Assembly: GCF_003013715.1 (NCBI RefSeq)
Contig: NC_072812.1
Coordinates: forward strand, 1,612,001 to 1,676,000
Reading direction: 5' to 3'
DNA length: 64,000 nucleotides
DNA from: Candidozyma auris
Taxonomy: Eukaryota > Ascomycota > Pichiomycetes > Serinales > Metschnikowiaceae
This document shows, piece by piece, positions 39,901 through 49,683 of the stretch; positions within the stretch are counted from its first letter, which is position 1; the number at the start of each line of letters is the position of its first letter. A model generated the notes under the pieces. That model was not told the DNA's origin, did not search any database, and saw only the letters and a list, made by a program, of their open reading frames with translations. The translations under genes and the position numbers were made by a program.

Positions 39901-40808
39901 ACTACCTGGCCGAACGAATCGTCCGTAAGTTCGGACAGCACAGAATGTGCAATGGATGTGAGAAAAAGAAGCACTTTGTGCTTTTCGAAGGTAGTGAGCA
40001 CAAAGCTGGTATTTATGTCCTCCAAATTCATGCCATTTGGTAGATCGGAAGAATTATTAAAACCCTTCGAGCTTTTTGAAGCCGGCAATGGCTCGATGTA
40101 AAGAACATTCCTAATGAAGAATAAAATAAGACGCAAGATATTAACATCTCGAGGTTCTCTGTCTTCCCTTGGGGTAGTGAGGGCTTTCAAGCCGAGGCTA
40201 ATCACAGCTTTGAGTGTGAGTCCCAGCTTGTAATTCAATATGTTGTGCTTATAAATCAATTGGGCTCGCCTAGCATTTGATCTGGCGGTATATTCATTTA
40301 TCGGGCTTTTGCGATTCACGTCGATTGGCCATGTTAGCAAGACCAAGAGTTCCAATGACGCAAGCATTATTTTTTCAACAGATTTTGTGCGCTTGACCTT
40401 ATCAGAGGGCTTGTACCATTGACAAAGTATTACAATCAAGTCATTTGTCACTAGGCCACAGTCAGCGCAAGCCAAAGCGACATCAAAAGAGCTGCTTTTC
40501 TCATCCACGCTTCGGATCCAGCGTTTCAAATCTTTCAAACACGCCAATGCATCATGACCCAACTTATACAAGCCCTCTTCTGTTGAATGATCGGGGCCAC
40601 CCAACGCAGATACCAAAACAGAGATGTGCGCCCTAAGGACCTTGGAAGTGTAGGTTTCATGCCCCTTTAGGGTAGATGTCAAGACAGCGATTCGATCTAG
40701 TTTTGGGGAGTTGGATTCTGAAAGGCCATCCTGTTTCTCTGTATCCATGATTTCCTCCTCTGAGACGATGAAGTCGTCCAAGTCCTCGTCGTCTCTGTAC
40801 TCATCCAT
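36978..40808 (-). CDS. TOF1: Tof1/Timeless replication-fork protection protein
   Basis: A 1276-aa protein; S. cerevisiae Tof1 is 1238 aa. The N-terminus has the Timeless domain with LGHDALACLKDLKRWIRSVDE, FDVALACADCGLVTNDLIVILCQW and LLVLLTWPID. The middle carries FFHRLFVVRKDFSALYRLDF. The C-terminal ~250 residues are highly acidic with basic patches. Tof1 with Csm3 and Mrc1 stabilises paused forks and supports the S-phase checkpoint. Only 6 bp separate its stop from the distal stop of the AVT2-like gene. Confidence 0.95.
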   Translation of the reverse strand: MDEYRDDEDLDDFIVSEEEIMDTEKQDGLSESNSPKLDRIAVLTSTLKGHETYTSKVLRAHISVLVSALGGPDHSTEEGLYKLGHDALACLKDLKRWIRSVDEKSSSFDVALACADCGLVTNDLIVILCQWYKPSDKVKRTKSVEKIMLASLELLVLLTWPIDVNRKSPINEYTARSNARRAQLIYKHNILNYKLGLTLKAVISLGLKALTTPREDREPRDVNILRLILFFIRNVLYIEPLPASKSSKGFNNSSDLPNGMNLEDINTSFVLTTFEKHKVLLFLTSIAHSVLSELTDDSFGQVVMECLSLLTKGIDVTSLFSSSPKTSIAKDAARSASEVAPASSAAGLHLQDLLNEETRRKRLQKNTLSTRHGRFGTLLSIRSTDDTGFYTVSGQEALSSTHDTLDKLDRSKKWHRMSNFKYDSNGYFPKSSVILNLSNQLILKNFVNEFLLSGCFNNVLRFVGQILTSVSNEHGLGRAGILEAIDGHELASYFMTVAWFLSYKRERLAHYEQQNKAPLGDEDGLDYGSVGEALSEVNFILLVSYLRSAHDAKDYDSLHVAMTCFREMLFIAHAIFTKARTQREIELESEADVNEDRELAEGIIRKLFSQKHFLDVIIDIPKQASKHSPEYLKVVVSTVHILLKSFESLANEDVKLFIKTRRRISKLNRQGGLNKDMDQQHWHLIDRDSDDEDAEAEMRYIVQERKLDFKNTEVKFFHSDTVSTHIQYLSKFEDLSFEEIKRGISFFHRLFVVRKDFSALYRLDFINTIYRLRHYLPRNSNIRGHVEDFIVYYMKKFKEALDRFPMALELLFPRFENLEIKSYLSTGDLDLSATKTNREMVHSSRSSYFADDAPQPREADLLEFIDNDKLRDEIISIIVYYMMKKSNGPKMLKFIASELARLADLAKSGVLNLKLRLTLANRRLMINDSYLRLLLEVVGFELPYLQNDETNLKQGITAEDLAEAKQLIDLWVERHKGAIGDLEPYLDQIRHTIFTDEQLRFGEQAHSNLRLGAPYDELLASRLNLSNDQVMKVIGLARRKEFNEAFIADQYEVDEDFDPEKDDSPEDDNAHQDDAARPVRKNSKRYLQRQNLSDELDDELPQKSKRGRSRVRMPNLSLDSDDEDDMVAISKSAELVHDSDDDSDDERVQSFYESEEKLRKLIQETGGIQKDQLEIFKESWEKIKSAGSDSQVKDAIHMASKVVAEFDDSPNSDNAMQDDTPFTSASDDLSASESEVVSTRKRILRDEDEEDEPPRKGSHLARKRTKLLDDDNDDIL

Positions 40809-42486
40809 AGTGCTGAAGAGATGTACTTGACGCGTTCGCGTTATTTACAACCCAAGTAATGGAGCGCGCAGCGAGGATCAACAGCACCATTGGGTAAGAG
40901 AGCATGTAAAAGTGACCGAAAAGCGAAACAAAATTGATTTCAGTTCGAGTACGGTATAAGGCAATTCTTAATATGAACAATTAAAGCAAAATGTGTCAAG
41001 TCCTTCTAAGTGATGTTTGAACTGTACTCTGGGTGTTAGCAAGGCCTAGATATTTGATTTCGCAGCCAAAGAACCTCATAAAGTTAATTTTCACCAGCAG
41101 AAGCTCGGGTCTTGAGCGACATGCCAAGGTAGACATTGATAAAAAAACGAAAAAAAATAAGAAAAAAAAAAAATAAACAAGAAAGAGCTTCAATGCCACA
41201 ATTTAGGCGTTTTATGTACTGAACACTATTCTCTTTTCGCTTAAAGCTCTGGTGAGTTCCCTCAGCTGTCATGATGATTTGAACCTTATGACTTTCCTCA
41301 GCACGATGAAAGATTCTGTTAAGAATCTTAGAATAGAGAACTCCTCAATGTCAACCTTACCAACTTTATTTCAGTATGTGCCACACATGCCTTCGACGCT
41401 ATCAGCCGCTCAGCAGCTCTGCACGGTAATAGCATTGGCCAATGACCCGCAGAGCACTAAGATTCGACCCCATTCGCTTCTCGTTTGTACCTTCCAAGTT
41501 TAAACCACCGCGAACAAAGCCGAACAAATTTAATAATGAAATTCCGCCAATACAGGCGATGGATAAGCGGGTTCAAAATAGGAAGGACCTGTTCTCTAGT
41601 TGTTTAACTTTGCAACCGATTGGTTCAGTAGTAGTACACTAAACGCAAAATTGGGTTAATCTCACAAAAGCTATGAACTGTAGCACTTGAGCCAAGCATG
41701 TAAGTTTAAAGTATCATCGAGATTTCTCGACACCTCAGAACCTAAAACCCTACGTTGACCTTCTACCAGCCGCTTTTTGCGCTTTTCCAATTGGCGCTCT
41801 TGTTTGGTTCGCGGAGTGCCTTATCGATACAGGACCCTTTCCCTGCCCGAGAGATCTTCTTTTTGGAACTCCACCAAAAAGGCGGTGGTCCTAAACATAA
41901 AAGGCGAAAAACTTTTTGCAACGACTTCACCAGAAGACAGGGCTGGCCCTTTTGGGCTTAATTGCAGTATGCTTTCCAAAAAGCGCTGCGTTAGCTTACC
42001 TTCGGCCTCCCCTCATGTGTGGCTTCCGCCTCCTCGTCTCGCGCCAGATTGTGGGCTCTGCATTTGTGGGGCAGCAGACTCCGAGAAGATCTCGAAGAAC
42101 GGAACTTCAAGTTCAAAGGGAAGTAAGCTAGTTATTGCTACGATGAAAAATTCCAAAAGCAAATCTCATGTAGAGAGACTGGTGACAATTTCCCATCTTT
42201 TCTCTCATTTATCTTTTGCCCAGAACTCTCGTCTCTTTGTTTTCTGTGCGATGGGTGGGTGCTCGGTGAATAGCTTGCAAAATAACTGCACTACTGGCAC
42301 CACCCTCTCGGACTGCAGCCAACCACCACCGGGGACCCTCTTCCACAAAGTCCCCTCCTCACCCCAGGCTAGTCCATCATCTTCTGTGGCACTCGGGAGA
42401 ATTTTTTTTTCCTTCTTTCTTTCTTAAGAGTTTGTCTTCCTTGATCCTTTTGTTGTTTCAGTTCTTGTTACATTTTTCCTTGTACT
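40809..42486. other. 1.68-kb region between TOF1 and a zinc-cluster gene
   Basis: No supported gene. A copy of the recurrent motif (TTTCGCAGCCA) lies at 41058-41068, and an A-rich tract spans about 41141-41176. A frame at 41777-42427 is open for 216 codons but shows low-complexity, non-protein-like composition. The region reads as a long regulatory and leader sequence for the gene at 42487. Confidence 0.6.
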
Positions 42487-45400
42487 ATGAGCACATCCGA
42501 CTCACGATACTCAAAACGTTTCAGAGTGCCCGTATCGTGCTCCGTGTGTCGCAAAAGAAAGTCTCGCTGTGATAGAGCCAAGCCAGTGTGTGGGAGTTGC
42601 AAAAAGAAGTCTATAGCCCACTTGTGCTCCTACGACGATGACTCCCCAGAAAGTCACCATCAGCAGCAGCAGCAGCAGCAACTCCATCAGCAGGCAGCAG
42701 CCACCTACCTCCCCGTGGGGCCCGTATTAACCAACCAGACGCTGTCTGTCATGGTGCCCAATCCTTACCCTTCAGCGCCAGCCACTCACGAATCAAGTGG
42801 GCTGAACGGCCTGTCTAAAAATATGACTTTTCACCAGAGCCAAGGACACCACAAGAGCCCGCTGATCAACTTCCAACTGCCTCAGTTACCACCTCCCCAG
42901 GGAGCACCCCAGTCTCCATTATGGGGACCTTCTCCGCATCAGTATCAACAGCAGTACTTCATTCAGACAGACCCCAATCATACCTCGCTGCCCCATCTTC
43001 CTCACCACACTCAGCTGCACGAGCACCATCGTCACTTATCAACGCTACCTTCTAATGATCAAAATACTACCCAGTCAGACATCTCTATGCCGTTTCAGCA
43101 CCAACCAAATCAGCTTAACCGAAGTCTGCTGCATCAACATGATCGTTTCCCTGCTCAGACACCCGCCTTTCAGCCACCACCGTTAGCTCAGATGCCAAGT
43201 CCAAGTCGTCCTACGCATATGCCGGGTCAGCCCCTGATAACTTCGTCTACGAACTTCAATGCAAACGTGAATACCCAAATGGCCGCTGAACCTACAAAAC
43301 CTCACGGTTCGCAGAGCTCATATGGGTCGGGTGGCTCAAAGGGTTCAATACCACTTCCTCCATCAATACCTGGCGTGCCAATTGGAAGTCCCAAACACCA
43401 CTCACCGTCTCGTGCAGAATCCATGGAGAGCTCTGCTCCTTCTCTCTCAGGCTTGTCAGGACCTCCACTGGTCACCCTGAAAAAGCGTAAGGCGCCTGGC
43501 TCTCCATCTTTGGCATCTGCTTCCATTTTTCCTCTGGGATCTACTGCAAGCAAAGCGTCTGAGAATGCTCTGGCTATTTCAATACCAATCACTTCTACAT
43601 CCACAGCATCAATCTTGGAAGGACCAGCGAGATCGCCTCAGAAAGAGAAGAATGCAATGCCATCAAATTCCTCTCGACAAGAGAAGGATTCTCCCAGAAA
43701 AGAAGCTTCTCTGACCTCCAATGAGCCTTCTCCCGATTACGTGTCTATATCTATCGGCTCCAACATACTTCAAATTGAGTTGGACGATACGATGGATTCA
43801 TTTTCTGCTGCCACCAATTCTCTTCTAGTTGAGGGTGAATTATGGCAACAACAAGGTCCCTTATCCTACGTTGGTCTCACAAAAAGTGATCCATTCATCA
43901 AGTTGATCAGAAGCTTCAGTATTGAAATCTTCAAGAGTGATGAGTTCTCTCAATTCGTAAGAAGAAAGAAACCTCTCGCAGGCGATAAAAGCTCACCAGC
44001 CTCTGCCATAAGTGCAACGAGTATGGACGATACTTCTCGTTCAGAGCAGTCAGATCAGACTTTTGACAGACATTTCATCGAGGAACGTAATTCAGAGGAT
44101 GAGACCGATCTATTGAGCGGAGGTGCTCTCCTCACAACCAAAATAAAGGCCGATGAAACCAACAACTCATTGCCATTCCCTGGTCCTTATTCTGAAATAC
44201 CAGGAACTCTATCTATTCAAAGCTTATCTTCATCAAAGCGGAATTATTATGATTACGTGCAAGGCCAAGTAATCAGCATTCTTCCAAACAAAAGATCCTT
44301 GTACAATGCTGTTAGCCGGTATTTTAAATTTGTGGCGACATTTATTCCCATTCTTCATGAGCATACCTTCATGTCGGAAGTACGTTCTTTATTTGGTGGT
44401 GGGTTTCCTGATTTTGGAGATGGCTACTACAAGCTGTTCTTTATTCGTGATGAACAGGACCTCAATTTGACTGCTCAACTCTTGCTCATTGTAAGACTCG
44501 GATACATGTCTCTCATACCTACTGATGATTCAGATGCCGCTTTCACAAAGGAAGAAAAGCATCTCATCAAGGACATCACAAGGTTCAAGTCGGATCATTA
44601 TTTGAGTATCATTAACCTTTGCATATCGGAAGAAAAAATCCAGACTAGATCGACATTCAAGATAGTCCAGAGCTTGACGTTATTATATTACTATCGTTCG
44701 GTTGCTCCAAACGATTGTCTCGGAATAAGCGGGGCCGATTCTCAGTTGCTTTTTGGCTCCATTGTCAATCATGCATTGTCTATTGGCTTGAATAGAGATC
44801 CAGTCAATTACGATAGTATCCACAGTATTTCCAAAAAAGCAGACTTTGTCAATACTTGGAGATCCCTTTGGCATTTCATTGTTAATACCGATGCAATGAG
44901 TGCAATGCTATGTGGTATAGTTCTAAAAATCCCCAGCACGGATATCAGCGATGTGGAGAATCCAAAGTTCGACAAGCACGCCAGCGAACGGGAAGAATTG
45001 TTTCACAAGACCCAGGAAATTTGCAACTCCTATCGCCGGGTTCTCAATAAGCTTACCAACCTTCGCGATAAACCAAAGGTAATTGATGTCTTACGTGAGA
45101 CGAGCAACTTGGAGGGAGTGTTCCTCTCTCTCTTCGGTCAAGACTTTTTTAGAGACTACATTTGCAGCCCTGCCCCACAACATGGAGATGGGCAGGATGC
45201 CGCTGATAAGAAGAAGCGTGAAGAGTGTTTGCTCAAGGTCAGTCGCTTCCTCACCTTCATTCATTTAAGAGCAAGTCTCTCGTGCCTCTATTACCTCGTG
45301 GTTATACATTACGAAGAGAAGCTCGATAAAGATGCAAGTGCCGAGATCACTGCAGGTATCGAGCTATTCAAAATTTTTATTAGGAGCGTTGTACAATTGG

Positions 45401-46194
45401 TGTACATAATGTCTTACGCTCTCGACAATTCACAAGAGCTCTTTGGAAGGCATTATGATTTCATATTGACGTCTGGCATTGAAAGATGCTTAATTAAGAC
45501 ACATAACTTTGTCACGTCATTCTTTATTCGCTTAATCAATTATAAGAGAGCATTGGTTGTGCAACAATTCAGCAAGATGGCCAATCCCTTAGCAAGCACC
45601 ACCGAGGATGATGATCTGGAGCTCGAGGCTCGTAGCGAAGTGACGGATTCATTGTTTACAATAGCAATGATTGAAGCGGAGCTTTTCGTCGGGAGCTTCT
45701 GGACCTTGAGCAAGACATACATTAATTCCTACAAGATTTACGTGATGGCTTACTTTGTGCTAAAGCAATGCATGGAAAACCCGGACAAACTCTTTGAGGG
45801 AATGGTGAACCATAAAAAATACTTCCATGATGGCACAAACTTGCTCCAGTTCTTGTCTATAGGGGAGCTCCAAAGCTTATGTAAGTTATGTGAAGAATTC
45901 CGCATCGCCAAGGTCGAGCTGATCCGAAGGCAGAAAACTCGGCCAAAAGGGGGAGCTGCGAACGCCGACGTTGACAAAGACGAGGAAGAAGGGGATAACT
46001 TTGACGCCATGTTGGCGAACCGGACAATGTATGCGAACCGCAATACGGTCAACACATACGGAGTTCTTCAAGAGAAACACATGTACCGAGATTTTGAAAA
46101 ACAGGCGTTTGACGAGCAGTCCATGATTGGCAATGAAGAGTTACTCAAGCTCTTTGAGCTCTACGGCGACCTCGATGCAGTCATGGGGGTATGA
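42487..46194 (+). CDS. Zn(II)2Cys6 transcription factor, first of a tandem pair
   Basis: A 1235-aa regulator. The zinc cluster CSVCRKRKSRCDRAKPVCGSC (about 18-38) ends SIAHLC. A Gln/His run encoded by CAG repeats (codons at 42658-42690) opens a ~370-residue Pro/Gln/Ser-rich disordered segment. A fungal-specific middle domain starts near 595 (ILPNKRSLYNAVSRYFKFV, then FIPILHEHTF). The cluster resembles that of Hap1-like factors, but no CP heme motif is present, so I leave it unnamed. The next gene downstream has the same architecture. Confidence 0.85.
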   Translation: MSTSDSRYSKRFRVPVSCSVCRKRKSRCDRAKPVCGSCKKKSIAHLCSYDDDSPESHHQQQQQQQLHQQAAATYLPVGPVLTNQTLSVMVPNPYPSAPATHESSGLNGLSKNMTFHQSQGHHKSPLINFQLPQLPPPQGAPQSPLWGPSPHQYQQQYFIQTDPNHTSLPHLPHHTQLHEHHRHLSTLPSNDQNTTQSDISMPFQHQPNQLNRSLLHQHDRFPAQTPAFQPPPLAQMPSPSRPTHMPGQPLITSSTNFNANVNTQMAAEPTKPHGSQSSYGSGGSKGSIPLPPSIPGVPIGSPKHHSPSRAESMESSAPSLSGLSGPPLVTLKKRKAPGSPSLASASIFPLGSTASKASENALAISIPITSTSTASILEGPARSPQKEKNAMPSNSSRQEKDSPRKEASLTSNEPSPDYVSISIGSNILQIELDDTMDSFSAATNSLLVEGELWQQQGPLSYVGLTKSDPFIKLIRSFSIEIFKSDEFSQFVRRKKPLAGDKSSPASAISATSMDDTSRSEQSDQTFDRHFIEERNSEDETDLLSGGALLTTKIKADETNNSLPFPGPYSEIPGTLSIQSLSSSKRNYYDYVQGQVISILPNKRSLYNAVSRYFKFVATFIPILHEHTFMSEVRSLFGGGFPDFGDGYYKLFFIRDEQDLNLTAQLLLIVRLGYMSLIPTDDSDAAFTKEEKHLIKDITRFKSDHYLSIINLCISEEKIQTRSTFKIVQSLTLLYYYRSVAPNDCLGISGADSQLLFGSIVNHALSIGLNRDPVNYDSIHSISKKADFVNTWRSLWHFIVNTDAMSAMLCGIVLKIPSTDISDVENPKFDKHASEREELFHKTQEICNSYRRVLNKLTNLRDKPKVIDVLRETSNLEGVFLSLFGQDFFRDYICSPAPQHGDGQDAADKKKREECLLKVSRFLTFIHLRASLSCLYYLVVIHYEEKLDKDASAEITAGIELFKIFIRSVVQLVYIMSYALDNSQELFGRHYDFILTSGIERCLIKTHNFVTSFFIRLINYKRALVVQQFSKMANPLASTTEDDDLELEARSEVTDSLFTIAMIEAELFVGSFWTLSKTYINSYKIYVMAYFVLKQCMENPDKLFEGMVNHKKYFHDGTNLLQFLSIGELQSLCKLCEEFRIAKVELIRRQKTRPKGGAANADVDKDEEEGDNFDAMLANRTMYANRNTVNTYGVLQEKHMYRDFEKQAFDEQSMIGNEELLKLFELYGDLDAVMGV

Positions 46195-46455
46195 ACGAAT
46201 TAGGCAACTCTGGCCTGCCCACCGCACATTGTTCGATTGTTCCATCATATAATAAGATTAGGTATAGTGGCGCAAATGCGCAGCGACGCACATGCGATGC
46301 CCTCCTCCACAAGAAAGCCCTGTCCTGTCCTGTCCATACAGTATAATAATACTCTTCCCCAGGTGACATATAGATACACCGCTTCGCATTTGGTAGAAAG
46401 CTCATATCGTTTTTTCTTTCCAAAAAATCAACCGCCCCATCCTCTCTAACTAGTC

Positions 46456-49400
46456 ATGGTGCAAGATATCCAAAATCAACCACCCGGAAGCTCCAAAAAG
46501 CGAATGCGCATAACCCTCTCGTGCGATCAGTGTCGCAAGAGGAAAGTCAAATGCGACCGGAAGTACCCTTGCTCCACCTGTGCTCAACATGGGCGTTCAA
46601 GTGAGTGCTCGTATGGAGAGTCCGTGTCGACGGCGGGCCCGACCAATTTGCAGCTGGGCTCTGTGGGCGTATTCCGGACATTTGTCGTTAGCGGCCCGGG
46701 CCAGGCCAACCCACCAGCGCAATCTTCGGCAAAAGATGAAGCCGTTGCCTCGAAGTATAGCTCGCTGAGACTGAGCGGCATGGACTCAATCGGCTACGAT
46801 ACTTCGACTTCGGCGACATCAGCGGAAGGAAGCTTGGACGCAGGCAGAAAACAGACGAACCTACCTTTGCGGAGCATGGTGCCGCCAGCGCCAGGAGGAA
46901 CTCCCATCCACTCGGATCCTCACGCTCCGATGCGGCCGGGGCCAGCGCCAGGGATGCCTAGTGGGTTCGAAATGAGTCTGCCGTTGAATTATCCCAGGAC
47001 AAATGAGCAGTACGCAACAACCAGCAGCCATTCGCTGGGCGCAGGCAGCGACAACATTGCTTTGTTGAACGACGTTGAGCGTCTCAAGCTGAAAATCAGA
47101 CAGCTTGAGGACAAGCTCGACACCACGCTGAGCCTGGACTCCCCGTCGAACGGGCTTCTGGCGTCGCGGACGGGCTCCCACGAGAACGCCACCGACTTTG
47201 TTGCATTCAGAAATAACATCAGCAGGGGCCCACCACCCACGGTTGCGAATGTCTCCAACCCACAGTACATTGGGATCAATCCTTACAATACCAACGACCC
47301 GGATGAACGAGTGGATCTTTACGATCACTACAGCCCGATGCATGTCAAGGACCCATTGAGGCGGCAGAACTTTGGGCCGTTTGCCTGGCTTGCGTTCATG
47401 AAAAAGGACAAAGTTTTAAATCTTTTGTTCGACTATATAAAGAGCACCCGTGAAAACAGGGTGGCAACGCCAAGGCCCTTTGACAGAGCTTCCGAACAAG
47501 TGGACGCTCATTTTAGCAAGAAGGCGGCAGACCGAGAGGGTCAAAGTGACGTTGCTTTATTTTCAAACAATTACAGTGACCGCACTTCGAGCGACTTGAA
47601 GATGCAAATGAACAAACATGCTCTTGCATTGGGTCTTACCATGTTTGAAGGTGAATTGGACCAGAAAACCCAACTTGTCGAGAAAATCAAGTTGCTCCTT
47701 CCTACACGCAAGGCCCTATGGGTCTTGATTAATCGTTTCTTCACCTGTGTTTACCCATTTGTCCCGGTTATTGACGAAACTTGGCTCCGAGAAGAGACGA
47801 AGAGAATGCTTGGACCAGAAGTGTATGTCGATGAAAAAATCACTCACGTTGTCTTCGAAAAACAAGTTGATTTAGCCACTATAGCGATTCTCTTGATTGT
47901 CATCCGCTTTGCCTATTTATCTGCTTTTTCCAATATCAAGGCGGATAATGAAAGAGTGTTGGAATGTTCTGATGACTCGCCTTTAGCCGAGATGAAGTAC
48001 ATTCTTCAGAATCCTATTGCGTTGGATGTGATCAACTTATCTCAATTATGCATTGATCAATTTGATCTTTTCAAAAGAACAAACATGACCGTGCTTCAAT
48101 ACATGGCATTGCTTAGAGTATATTACCAGTTCGCTCCGGAGCACGGGGATGGGTATGATGAAGGAGTGTCACACGTGCTTCCATCCATGTGTGTTCTGAT
48201 TGCCTATTGTATGGGCTTAAACAGGGAGCCCAGTAATTTTGACGACGTTTGTAATGATGCCAAAATCAATAACATTACAAGAAAACTCTGGTTTTTCATT
48301 AAGCTCGCTGATTTGACGCAAGCGTACCAGTTTGGCTTTCCAATGCTCATTGATCATGACTTCAATGATGTACGTCTTCCATATTACCGTCCTGGTAATT
48401 CAAACTTACTAGATGCCAACTTGGAAAGAGATTTATGTGATACACTCTCTGGCATGGGCCCGTTCTTGGATAAATTAAAATCTTTTTTGACAAAGATATG
48501 TTCAATCAGAAACTGCCTCAAAATGAGTGATGCAACAAGCTTGGTTTCTGACTTCGAGTTTACCATCCAGCGGGGTTTCGGCGCTTTGACGGATTACAGT
48601 AGAACAGCACTCGCGCCTGGTGAGTTTACTTTTGCCAAAAGCATGAAATGCAAAACATTTTTGAACCTTAAGCATCTCCTTCTTTCGATATTTTTCCATT
48701 TCTTCCTCAATTACGAGAGAAGTGGGAACCACAATTTGGCGTTTTTTTACATGAAAAAGTATCTTTCTATCGCGACAGGTGAGATCCTCCCCGAAATCCT
48801 TCACTTGATCAGAGACAAGTCGAAGACGTTCGATCCAAACAGCACATTACCGGATCTATTCTTGACTCCCTCCATCGAATTGTTTCTTCATAAGACCAAT
48901 CAACTTAATATCTCCATATATTTGAGAATGAGTTGTGCCGTGGCTCATTTGAAGTCCGACCCCGTGCTACATAATCGCAACTTACTGACATCGTTTGAGT
49001 ACAAGATGAGATTTGCCAAACTTACCAAGCTACAGAAGATTCTTGAGAAATTCATCAGGTTTGGAACTGCCTGTCTCTCTAAGCTTAGTCACAGGTACTA
49101 CTATGCGTGGAGAGTCTGCAAGGCACACACGTTTATCATCGAGGTGTTCCAATCGGAGGCTGTCGGAGAGTACATCCTTAAGAACTGCAACGCCGACAGA
49201 CTCATGACCGACTTCACAGCCCAAAGACTCGACGAACTCTTGGCAATTGCAGATTCGACATTGTGGAAGCTCAAGGACGTTATAAAGGAAGACTCGGATC
49301 GTAAGAGCGGAGATGTGGATGCATTCAATGTCCCTGACATTGATCCTTTGACTCTCAACCCACCTGCAGCAGAACAAGAGCAACATGAAGATGAGATGCA

Positions 49401-49683
49401 ACAGGACCAGCAGCATCAAATATTGGATCCTTTCTCGACTGAGGCGATTGACATTGACGATCTAAGACCCGATGAAGATGTTGACATTGATAATCTATGG
49501 AGGCAGATTGGGTCTATGAAGAATGAACAGCAGGCGAACGAGACACCCGCATTTGACCAGAATATTACGGAAACGCCATGGGGCCCACCACTACAGAACT
49601 ACAGCAATTCGTTTACGCCATTGTTTGACGGAGCGGGAGAGGTCGATGCATATCTCGACATGTTCTCCAAACCGCAGATATAA
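46456..49683 (+). CDS. Zn(II)2Cys6 transcription factor, second of a tandem pair
   Basis: A 1075-aa regulator. The cluster CDQCRKRKVKCDRKYPCSTC (about 23-42) is followed by a Pro/Ser-rich linker and a coiled coil (about 199-225, VERLKLKIRQLEDKL). A fungal-specific domain begins near 415 (LLPTRKALWVLINRFFTCVYPFVPVIDE). The C-terminus (from ~970) is acidic with Gln. That middle-domain start parallels the preceding factor (LPNKRSLYNAVSRYFKFVATFIPILHE), so the pair may be an old tandem duplication. Target genes cannot be told from sequence. The 261-bp gap holds a short TGTCC triple repeat. Confidence 0.87.
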   Translation: MVQDIQNQPPGSSKKRMRITLSCDQCRKRKVKCDRKYPCSTCAQHGRSSECSYGESVSTAGPTNLQLGSVGVFRTFVVSGPGQANPPAQSSAKDEAVASKYSSLRLSGMDSIGYDTSTSATSAEGSLDAGRKQTNLPLRSMVPPAPGGTPIHSDPHAPMRPGPAPGMPSGFEMSLPLNYPRTNEQYATTSSHSLGAGSDNIALLNDVERLKLKIRQLEDKLDTTLSLDSPSNGLLASRTGSHENATDFVAFRNNISRGPPPTVANVSNPQYIGINPYNTNDPDERVDLYDHYSPMHVKDPLRRQNFGPFAWLAFMKKDKVLNLLFDYIKSTRENRVATPRPFDRASEQVDAHFSKKAADREGQSDVALFSNNYSDRTSSDLKMQMNKHALALGLTMFEGELDQKTQLVEKIKLLLPTRKALWVLINRFFTCVYPFVPVIDETWLREETKRMLGPEVYVDEKITHVVFEKQVDLATIAILLIVIRFAYLSAFSNIKADNERVLECSDDSPLAEMKYILQNPIALDVINLSQLCIDQFDLFKRTNMTVLQYMALLRVYYQFAPEHGDGYDEGVSHVLPSMCVLIAYCMGLNREPSNFDDVCNDAKINNITRKLWFFIKLADLTQAYQFGFPMLIDHDFNDVRLPYYRPGNSNLLDANLERDLCDTLSGMGPFLDKLKSFLTKICSIRNCLKMSDATSLVSDFEFTIQRGFGALTDYSRTALAPGEFTFAKSMKCKTFLNLKHLLLSIFFHFFLNYERSGNHNLAFFYMKKYLSIATGEILPEILHLIRDKSKTFDPNSTLPDLFLTPSIELFLHKTNQLNISIYLRMSCAVAHLKSDPVLHNRNLLTSFEYKMRFAKLTKLQKILEKFIRFGTACLSKLSHRYYYAWRVCKAHTFIIEVFQSEAVGEYILKNCNADRLMTDFTAQRLDELLAIADSTLWKLKDVIKEDSDRKSGDVDAFNVPDIDPLTLNPPAAEQEQHEDEMQQDQQHQILDPFSTEAIDIDDLRPDEDVDIDNLWRQIGSMKNEQQANETPAFDQNITETPWGPPLQNYSNSFTPLFDGAGEVDAYLDMFSKPQI

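Noticed and set aside
41777..42427. 216-codon open frame upstream of the first tandem zinc-cluster gene
   Set aside because: Composition is low-complexity and Ser/Lys/Cys-rich without recognisable secondary structure, several shorter frames overlap it, and it lies in what looks like a long leader or promoter.
46443..46450. CTAACTAG just before the ATG of the second tandem regulator as a 3' splice site
   Set aside because: The branch A would be only 4 nt from the AG, and no donor is visible in the short spacer.
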